Source: Paulownia fortunei
Taxonomy: Eukaryota > Streptophyta > Magnoliopsida > Lamiales > Paulowniaceae
Length of the DNA stretch: 64,000 nt
Reading direction: 5' to 3'
Assembly (NCBI GenBank): GCA_019321725.1
Contig: CM033106.1
Span: 21,016,965 to 21,080,964 of the forward strand
Part shown: positions 57,180-64,000 of the stretch, piece after piece
Numbering within the stretch: the stretch's first letter is position 1
Layout: each line of letters opens with the position of its first letter
The notes under the pieces: generated by a model
What the model was told of the DNA's origin: nothing
The model's input: the letters and a program-made list of their open reading frames with translations, nothing else
Database searches by the model: none
Position numbers and translations under genes: made by a program

Positions 57180-58270
57180 AAGAATGATGTTTGGTATATT
57201 AATAGTGGTTGTAGTAACCACATGATGAACAATTTGTGTTGAAACAAAGAAAGGAACTAAATACATTCGTGATGTGCTTTTTGGGCCGGAGTTGGAGCAA
57301 AATTTGTTGAGTGTTGGGAAGCTTGCACATCATGGTTATGCAGTCCATTTTGAAGGAAATAATTGCATCATTCTTGACAAAAATAAACCAAAACATATTT
57401 TGGCAAAAATTCAAAACAAAAAAAATCGAAGTTTCGCACTCACTTTCAATTATGATGAAAAAGTGACAATGAAGGCTCAAATAATAGATGATTCATAATT
57501 ATGGCATTAGAGACTTAGTCACTTGAATTTTTAAAGTTTTAAGCTTCTTCAACATAAAAATATAGTGCATGGACTCCCCAAAATTGAATAAATGTAGTGT
57601 GTTTGTGAAGGATATGCCCTTAAAAAGCATCATCGACAATCTTTTTCTAAAGAAGTTGCTTGAAGAGCAAAGCAGCCTCTAAAGCTTGTGCATTCGGATG
57701 TGTGTGGACCTATATCTACACTTTCTCATGGACAAAATAGGTATTTCATTCTCTTTATTGATGATTTTACTCGTATGACATGGTTTATTTCATAAAGTAA
57801 AAAATTGAAGTCTTTGGCATTTTTTGAAAGTTCAAAAGTCTTGTTGAAAATCAAAGTAGTTATTCCATTAAAGTTCTCAGAAGTGATAATGGGAAAAAAT
57901 ATACTTTTAATGAGTTCAACAAGTTTCGTGAAGAAGAAGGCATTGAAAGACAACTCATAATTGGATATACTCCATAACAAAATTGAGTATCAATGACAAA
58001 AAATCAAATGGTGATAGGGATGGCAAAATCAATGTTGTATGCCAAATGATTGCCTAGAAGTTTTTGGGCAGAGATAGTTTATACGGCTGTTTATCTGTTG
58101 AATAGATGTTCAACCAAAACTGTAATAGATAAAACACCTCTTGAAACATGGAATGGTAGAAAACCTTTAGTGAAGCACTTAAATTTTTTTAGATTAGTTT
58201 GCTATGCTCAAATTTCGAAAGAGAAGAGACAAAAACTGAATGAACAAGTGATAAATACATTTTAGTTGGG
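57180..58270 (+). pseudogene. copia protease and integrase, broken
   Basis: Protease: VWYINSGCSNHMMNN at about 57190; the usual DSG active site is NSG, so catalysis is lost even apart from stops. Frame 57274-57498: LFGPELEQNLLSVGKLAHHG, a conserved copia block. Integrase: [16 protein letters not shown] (57686) and [15 protein letters not shown] (57740) keep two of the DDE residues; 58050-58265 continues with [20 protein letters not shown] and [16 protein letters not shown]. Several stops and frameshifts. Confidence 0.87.
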
Positions 58271-58559
58271 TACAGCAGCAAGTCGAAGGATTATCACCTC
58301 TACAACTTGAAAAATAAAAGTATAATGAGCAGTCAGGATGTTATATTTGATGAGAATGCATCCGAAAATTGGGAGACAAGTAAAATTGAAAAAGGAGTAG
58401 CCTTCTTTGATGAGAAAAATTGAATTTCAGCAAGTGAGCTTGAAGAAAATGAAGAATTTGCTCCAAATATTTCAGGGGCTGATTTTTCATCTTCTAATAG
58501 CTTATTTTCAAGTTCAAGTTTAAGTTCTACTCTATTGAAAATGAAAAGCCTAAGTAATG

Positions 58560-60090
58560 TTTATGCAAGGTGTAATTTTTGCATAATTGAACCTGAAAAT
58601 TTTGATGAAGCAATCAAGAAAGAAATTTGAAAAAAAATAATGCAAGAAGAAATAAATATCATTGAGAAGAACAAAACTTGGGAGCTAGTTGAAAGACCAA
58701 CCAACAAAGAAATTGTGGGTGTGAAGCGGATTTATAAGGTGAAATTGAATAAGGATGGTTTTTTCCAAAGAAGTAAGGCAAGACTTGTAGCAAAGAGACA
58801 CACACAACAACCCATAATTGATTTTCAAGAGACTTTCGCTCCAGTTGTTCGGTTAGACACAATCCGAATGCTCAGTGCATTTGCTGCCCAACAAAGATGG
58901 CCATTGTATCAACTTGATATTAAATCTGCCTTCTTGAATGGAGAATTGAAAGAATAAATTTTTGTGAAACAATCACAAGGTTTTGTGATCATAGAAGAAG
59001 AAGATAAAGTCTATCGATTGAAGAAAGCATTATATGGGCTTGGTATAACTAAATTGATTCATACTTCAATCATCAAGGTTTCAAGAAGAGCAAAAGTGAA
59101 CCAAACTTGTACGTGAAAATTCAAGGTAGGTCCTCTCATTGTTGCTTTATATGTTGATGATTTATTATTTTGTGGTGACAATGAGAACATGATATATGAT
59201 TTTAAGAATGAGGTGATTAAAATATATAATGAATGATATGGGGATACTCCATCATTTCTTGGGCAGAGAGATTTATCAAGAAAGTGATGGTGTATTTATT
59301 TGTCAAAGGACATATGCTAAAAATGTTTTAAAAAAGTTTAGTATGAGTAATTATAATTCAACTTCTATACCATTGGTTGTGAATGAAAAATTAAAGAAGG
59401 AAGATGGTGAGAAAAATATTAATGCTACTTTGTATAAAAGTTTGATTAGCAATTTGTTATATCTCACTGCCACAAGGCCCGAAATCATATTTGCTACAAG
59501 TTTGTTGTCAAGATTCATGAACAATCCTAGTCAAGCTCATTTTGGAGCTATAAAAAGAGTGCTAAGGTATATTTGAGGTACAACTAATTTTGGTATCAAA
59601 TATTGGAGAGGTTCCAAAGTGAAGTTAGGAGGGTATTGTGATAGTAATTGACCAGGTTACTTGGATGACATGAAGAGTACTTCTGGTTATATTTTTTTTC
59701 TTGATTCAAGTGTATTTTATTAGACCTCAAAGAAACAACAATTTGTTGCTCAATCCTCTGCAGAAGCTGAATATATTTCAGCTGCAATGGAACATCTCAA
59801 GTCATTTGGTTGAGAATTTTTTTTGAAGATATTGGGAGAAAATAATGTGTTACAACGGAATTATTTTGTGACAACAAATTAACAATAGCAATAGAAAAAA
59901 ATCTAGTTTTTCACAGCCGAACAAGACATATATCTATCAAGTATCATTTCATTTGAGAAGCAATTGAGCATGGTGAACTGCAACTCATATTTTGTAAGCC
60001 TGAAGATATAAGTTGTAGACATTCTTACCAAGGCTCTTTCTAAGGATAAATTTCAGAAAATGAAAGAACTTCTTGGAGTAATGGATCAAC
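58560..60090 (+). pseudogene. copia reverse transcriptase and RNase H, broken
   Basis: Frame 58640-58957: KTWELVERPTNKEIVGVKRI, ARLVAKRHTQQ, FQETFAPVVRLDTIRML, YQLDIKSAFLNGELKE. Then ALYVDDLLFCGDNE (59148-59190, catalytic YVDD kept). Frame 59229-59576: MGILHHFLGREIYQESDGVF, SLISNLLYLTATRPEIIFAT, LLSRFMNNPSQAHFGA. RNase H: GYCDSN (usually YCDSDWAGD; here a stop follows), SGYIFFLDSSVF, QFVAQSSAEAEYISA. Numerous stops. Confidence 0.87.
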
Positions 60091-60106
60091 ACATTAAAGG
60101 GAGAAA

Positions 60107-60518
60107 TGTTGCAATTATTGTGCTGAAAAAGCAAAAATTTAGAGTCACATCATGCTTAAATGGTGCAATTAATGTGTAGCAAATTTAGACTCAATAAATC
60201 ATGCTTTTGTTGAAAAATTTTTCCTATGTAATTATAGGTTGGGTTAGTTGATGTCCATCACTTCTACCTTAATAATGCTTCTAGATTTTAAAAAACTTTT
60301 GTCTTCATTTATCAAAATATGCAGCATGCTCATGTAGTAATTATAGTTGTATGAATGAGAAAGATAAGTGTGAAAATACAAAAAATCACATTTTGCTCTT
60401 TATTTTCTCTTGATTTTTCAGCTCAAAAAGACATTTTAGCTGCTGAAAATTTGTAGTCATTATCCTCCATAACTAAGTCATACTTTAAACATAACAAACT
60501 TCCAAAAATGATCCAATA
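60107..60518 (+). repeat. 3' LTR of the copia element
   Basis: Starts TGTTGCAATTATTG after the polypurine tract and ends ATCCAATA (CAACA in the 5' LTR). Followed by target duplication GAAAT. Confidence 0.9.
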
Positions 60519-60523
60519 GAAAT

Positions 60524-60881
60524 GTCTAAGTATGATATAGTGCTTTTTGGTAATTCTTAGTTTATATCCAAATAAAGATAAAAAAAAAAAGGAGAAAAAT
60601 GATTTAGGAAATTTTAAGGTAACATTGAAAGATTCAGCTACTTCAGTGTATGATTGTGTATCACCAATGTGAATCTGATGAAAAGCTTGACAAGCGTAAA
60701 TTGTCACGCCCAAGAATTGTCAGTTGTTCATCCTCAAGAATGAACAAGTCATCTAGAAGTAATCTTTGTGGCTTCTCTTCCATTCAATTATCAATGGGGA
60801 TGTACAGCTATCTTCATGTACAGTGTGAACTACTAATTCCTAAAATACAAAATTTTGGATCATATCGACAAAAACTTATGT
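60524..60881. other. intergenic sequence and 3' flank of DUF241 copy 2
   Basis: Left part nondescript; from about 60770 it resembles the 3' flank of copy 1. The plus frame at 60650-60892 is a shadow. Confidence 0.4.
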
Positions 60882-61723
60882 CTAGTGATTGAGAATGTTG
60901 AGGAAAACTCTGGTTTTAATAAACTGCCTGAACAAGCATTCTAGCTCTTCTTCAAGACTTTGAATGCTTGAGTCCATATTTTTCAAGTGATTCATAAACT
61001 CGTCAACTTGTGCATCACTTTCTTGGCTCATTTGCAAGAGTGCATCTGCCTTCTCGAATTGATTTAAATTTGTTTCTGTGCCTTGATATGATGCTTTCTT
61101 GGACTGCATCAGCTTGGATACTGATAACCGGCTATTTGAACTTGCTTGCAGCATAGTTCCCGTCTTGTAGGACAACAAAGACTCAAGCATGGCAAAAGTA
61201 ATTGATTCTGATTTTTTGAACATATACACGAGAGACCTTGTTTTGTGATCTTTTTCCAAAAATAGGACACTGTTTTTTTGCTTCTGAAACTCCTCAAATT
61301 ATTCAAGGACTTTTGGATCATCTTTTTTTGACCTCCTTCTGTAGGTCACATCACAGTGGATGCCCTGCACATCCTGTCTCCTCAGAGCAGAAAGTAGCTC
61401 TTCCACATCTTGCTCGTGCGTGAATGAGATCTTTGGCTGAGCTGCAAGCATCCAAAAGCCTAATATAACCATCCAGTATTTGCTCAATGAAATGATCTGG
61501 TGAATGTGATGCAACAGAAGCAAATCATCAATGTTGATATACAAGCTTTTGAGTCCCTTTAGTTTGTTATTCATTGATGACAATGATGAATAGAGGAGGC
61601 CACAGAAGCTCCAACTCTGGACAAGTTCTCATCAAATTGAGACATGGCAGAATGTGATACAGAGGGCAAGCTAAGAGAACGGCCATGGTGAAGGGCTTTC
61701 GATCTCAATAGTGAAACCGCCAT
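60882..61723 (-). pseudogene. DUF241 family gene, copy 2 (broken)
   Basis: ATG at 61723 opens MAVSLLRSKALHHGRSLSLP, then SQFDENLSRVGAS; a deletion shifts the frame within the following Ser-rich segment. Frame 61583-61299: SSMNNKLKGLKSLYINIDDL, HIHQIISL, then (shifted) ILDGYIRLLDACSSAKDL and QDVEELLSALRRQDVQGIH. Frame 61259-60882: EKDHKTRSLVYMFKKSESIT, FAMLESLLSYKTGT, VSKLMQSKKASYQGTETNL, MDSSIQSLEEELECLFRQFI and the final ILNH. About three frame changes disrupt it. The terminal ILNH is identical to that of copy 1. Function of the family is unknown. Confidence 0.85.
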
Positions 61724-61812
61724 TTTTTTTCTTTTTGCAATTTGCCAATAAGGTCTACAATTGGAATACTAATTGAATCAAGAAAGTTCTGTTGTCTTGT
61801 ATCTAGCAATTG

Positions 61813-61827
61813 CCAAGTATATATACC
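61813..61827 (-). promoter_or_regulatory. TATA box of DUF241 copy 2
   Basis: GGTATATATACTTGG on the minus strand, about 95 bases upstream of the ATG; the flanking GTGAAG is shared with the copy 1 promoter. Confidence 0.5.
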
Positions 61828-61839
61828 GGGGTGAAGGGG

Positions 61840-62133
61840 TCAACCAAGAGTAACGTGATATTGATCTGGATTCACTATTATTCTGGCTATGTAATTTATA
61901 TTTCCAAAAGGAGAACGACCTATATTTAATGGAAGTCCAAGGAAATAACAATATGATGCACGTTTAACCTTGCCCCTTCTTTCTTGGATTATATGGTGGT
62001 GGACGTGCCAACTATGTAGTATGTGCTGCATGGATAGTGATGAACTAGATTGCTGATCCTCAGACAACACGAAACTACTATATTTCTGGCCTTCTATCCT
62101 CCTGTTTCTTCTTCCCGGAGCAGAACCCGACAT
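61840..62133 (-). CDS. hypothetical 97-codon frame upstream of DUF241 copy 2
   Basis: ATG at 62133 opens MSGSAPGRRNRRIEGQKYSS with a Ser-rich stretch (QQSSSSLSM) and a His-rich segment. No known domain, and it overlaps the region just upstream of the copy 2 TATA box. Codon content is unremarkable. It may be a chance frame, a small gene or an exon; I have no support beyond openness. Confidence 0.15.
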   Translation of the reverse strand: MSGSAPGRRNRRIEGQKYSSFVLSEDQQSSSSLSMQHILHSWHVHHHIIQERRGKVKRASYCYFLGLPLNIGRSPFGNINYIARIIVNPDQYHVTLG

Positions 62134-62547
62134 CGTCTCGTGAACTGCATTAAAAATTGTGTTGACATGAAAGACGATAACTACATTTCATATCAATGAT
62201 ATATGATCTGTCATCTGGATTGGCTACAATATAATTGTGAAGAAACATTTAAGAAACTGAACATGGAAGAGGAATAGTGGTGGCATTTCCGTGTTAGAGG
62301 GGGTAGGTCACTAGTTGAACTCATGCATGAAATTAATTGCATCAATCATTACTCAAAGTCTTCTGATATGCTGCTTTGATTTATGCTTTCAATACAACAA
62401 CTATATGGAAAAAAAAAACAACCAACTTATATAATCGGGATGTTTCTTGATGGCGGGAAACATTGCCGTGGTAGCATGGTAATCCAAATAAAAATCATGT
62501 CACTCCTTTATGAGGACACAAATTAAGATTCCTCTGGTCACCTTCTC
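62134..62547. other. intergenic sequence between DUF241 copies 2 and 3
   Basis: Shared upstream region of two divergently arranged copies. No frame or repeat that I can support. Confidence 0.4.
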
Positions 62548-62558
62548 CTCTATATACC
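62548..62558 (+). promoter_or_regulatory. TATA box of DUF241 copy 3
   Basis: CTCTATATACC on the plus strand, about 75-85 bases before the position where the start codon is expected; matches placement in copy 2. Confidence 0.5.
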
Positions 62559-62631
62559 AAGACAAATGACAGATGAAGCAGCAACACTTGATCAATTCCT
62601 CTCTCCCAATCCTAAGCCTTATTGAAAGAAA

Positions 62632-63459
62632 AAGGCAACCTCAACTCTCAGATCAAAACCACATCTCAATGTTTGTTCAATTAGCTTTCAATCAGCATCT
62701 CATCCTGCTGTGACTCAATTTGATGAGCCTTTGTGCAGGCTAAGAGCTTGTGAGGCTGCCCCTTCCTCTTTGTCATCAATCAGCAACAAACTAAGTGATC
62801 TTCAAAACTCGTATTATAACATCCTTAATTTTCTTTTGTTGCCTCATATTCAACACATAATTTCACTAGAATGTGAAGAGAAATGGATTGATGAAATCTT
62901 GGGCGGATATATCAGGCTATTGGATGCTTGTGGAGCAGCTAAAAAGACCATTTATCACATGCAAAGCAAGAAATACAAGAGCTTCTTTCAGCTCTCAGAA
63001 GAAGGGATTTTGATGACTTCCAGGGTTATCTGATTAAGATTACCCTAAAAGACTTGAGTTTCAAAAACAACTACAAATTCCAAGCCCTGGAGAAGGAACA
63101 GGAAACAATGGATTTGGCCATGCTCCAGTCTTTATTGTCCTATATGACAGGGACAAAGGTTCATTCACGGGAAAGTTGTTGTGCTTTAGAATCCAAGCTG
63201 ATTCAGACCAAAAAACTATCAAGTCAAAGTGAAAAAAACATAACCAAATGAATTAAACAAGGTCAACGCTGCCTTGCAGTCACTGATAAATGGTCAGAAA
63301 ACAACTGAAGAAGATGATTCAAGAGTTGGTGAACTTGTTGATTTCTGGAAAAAGATGGACTCAAAAATTCAGATTCTCAATGATGGGCTAGAAGGCTTAT
63401 CCTGATATCTAATTAAATCAAGAGTATTTCTCCTGAACATCCTCAGCCAACAGCCATGA
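62632..63459 (+). pseudogene. DUF241 family gene, copy 3 (start codon lost, frameshifted)
   Basis: In the family frame the 5' end reads KATSTLRSKPHLNVCSISFQ and then SASHPAVTQFDEPLCRLRAC, aligning with the N-termini of copies 1 and 2. The codon where they have ATG is AAG, and an in-frame TGA lies three codons before it, so normal initiation is gone. ISNKLSDLQNSYYNILNFLL and EEKWIDEILGGYIRLLDACG follow. At about 62960 a frameshift occurs; the right frame continues EIQELLSALRRRDFDDFQGY and LAMLQSLLSYMTGT to LLNILSQQP and a TGA at 63457. Further shifts occur near 63240. Its sequence is distinct from copies 1 and 2, so it is the older duplicate. Confidence 0.85.
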
Positions 63460-64000
63460 TGCAATAAGCATTCAAATTTTGTATTTAGGATGAGTTTAAG
63501 AGATAATAGCTGAAGATGTAAAGATATTTGTATACTTTAGTTAAAAATCAGTTAGAAAGTGAAACCAAAAATTGCGGATAGGTGACTCTAACTTCCTGAT
63601 CTTTATTTTGATTTTGGGGTGAAGTTGACAATTTCTACCTTGAGATTTCATATTCTTGAGCTTCTTTCGTATTCACGAAGCTACACTCCAGGAAAAATGA
63701 AATTCTATAATTCTTGTCTTGATTCAAACTGTTTCTACAAGCTATACTAGATAACTGAGCTCGATCAGCTTAACATTTTATATCAATTAACTTTCATAGT
63801 CGAAGCTAGTTTTCTTCCATGTTTTTTTATCTGATCATATAATAAATTGTTCCTTTAGCTGACCTACTAAAAATCTTTTAGAGCATGGTGGAATGCTAGA
63901 TTTATTTTATAAGCCAAATGCCCTGGCCGGGCCCATGCATCAAGTGATACTTCAGCCTATACGGGGAGTTATGCAGTTATTTACAGTAAGAACTTTTAGT
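63460..64000. other. 3' flank of DUF241 copy 3, no gene seen
   Basis: No supported frame or repeat in the last 540 bases. Confidence 0.4.

Larger units (their letters stand above)
55782..60518 (+). mobile_element. complete but inactive Ty1/copia retrotransposon (4.74 kb)
   Basis: Two LTRs (55782-56186 and 60107-60518) in direct orientation, primer site at 56190, polypurine tract AAAGGGAGAAA directly before the 3' LTR, and a perfect 5-bp target duplication GAAAT (55777-55781 and 60519-60523). The internal order gag, protease, integrase, RT, RNase H is that of copia. The LTRs differ at many sites and small indels, and all genes carry stops, so the insertion is old. Confidence 0.93.

Noticed and set aside
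56391..60090. Endogenous pararetrovirus or virus-derived pol
   Set aside because: Gene order with integrase before RT, LTRs, primer site and 5-bp duplication identify a Ty1/copia retrotransposon.

Overview
This is plant nuclear DNA, most likely from a eudicot: it is AT-rich, every recognisable reading frame belongs to a plant transposable-element lineage or to the plant-specific DUF241 family, and there are plant-type tRNA primer sites, TATA boxes and introns. I see no bacterial, organellar or viral genes and no clearly intact protein-coding gene. The window is a graveyard of nested mobile elements with one small host gene family, itself decayed, at the right end.

Layout. 1-436: a short unrecognised coding remnant. 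437-6147: a Ty3/gypsy element (chromovirus-like) with a long 5' LTR, broken gag-protease-RT, and a deletion that fuses RT directly into the middle of the 3' LTR. 6148-8553: a Ty1/copia remnant on the minus strand (gag, leader, primer site, LTR). 8554-35400: three same-orientation copies of a composite repeat that already contained mudrA-transposase remnants, an AT-rich leader and a Tat-type gypsy LTR/gag fragment. Each copy then took its own insertions. Copy 1 has a 7.2-kb Mutator-like element (MULE) carrying both a mudrA transposase and a plant mobile domain (PMD) gene. A LINE sits at the copy 1/copy 2 boundary. Copy 2 holds a 4.8-kb non-autonomous MULE that itself contains a CACTA element, a hAT element and an Athila-type solo LTR. 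Copy 3 has three smaller insertions. The sister copies serve as empty sites and prove several of these insertions.

35401-40139: remnants of Tat-type gypsy (PF04195-like domain, LTR end, alanine-rich repeat, RT) and of Athila gag. 40140-45437 and 49568-53368: two Athila-type elements in opposite orientation, separated by a 1.8-kb near-palindrome (45471-47288) and a DUF241 pseudogene. 53369-54510: copia gag/RT remnant on the minus strand. 54511-55301: probable solo LTR. 55782-60518: a complete but inactive Ty1/copia element with a perfect 5-bp target duplication. 60882-63459: two further DUF241 pseudogenes.

How the parts relate: the three DUF241 copies share 5' and 3' flanks and were a local gene cluster, since spread apart by retroelement insertion; all three now carry stops, frameshifts or a lost start. 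The most notable system is the MULE at 9777-16943, which couples a transposase with a captured or co-mobilised PMD gene, dense subterminal repeats and a 45-bp-armed hairpin.
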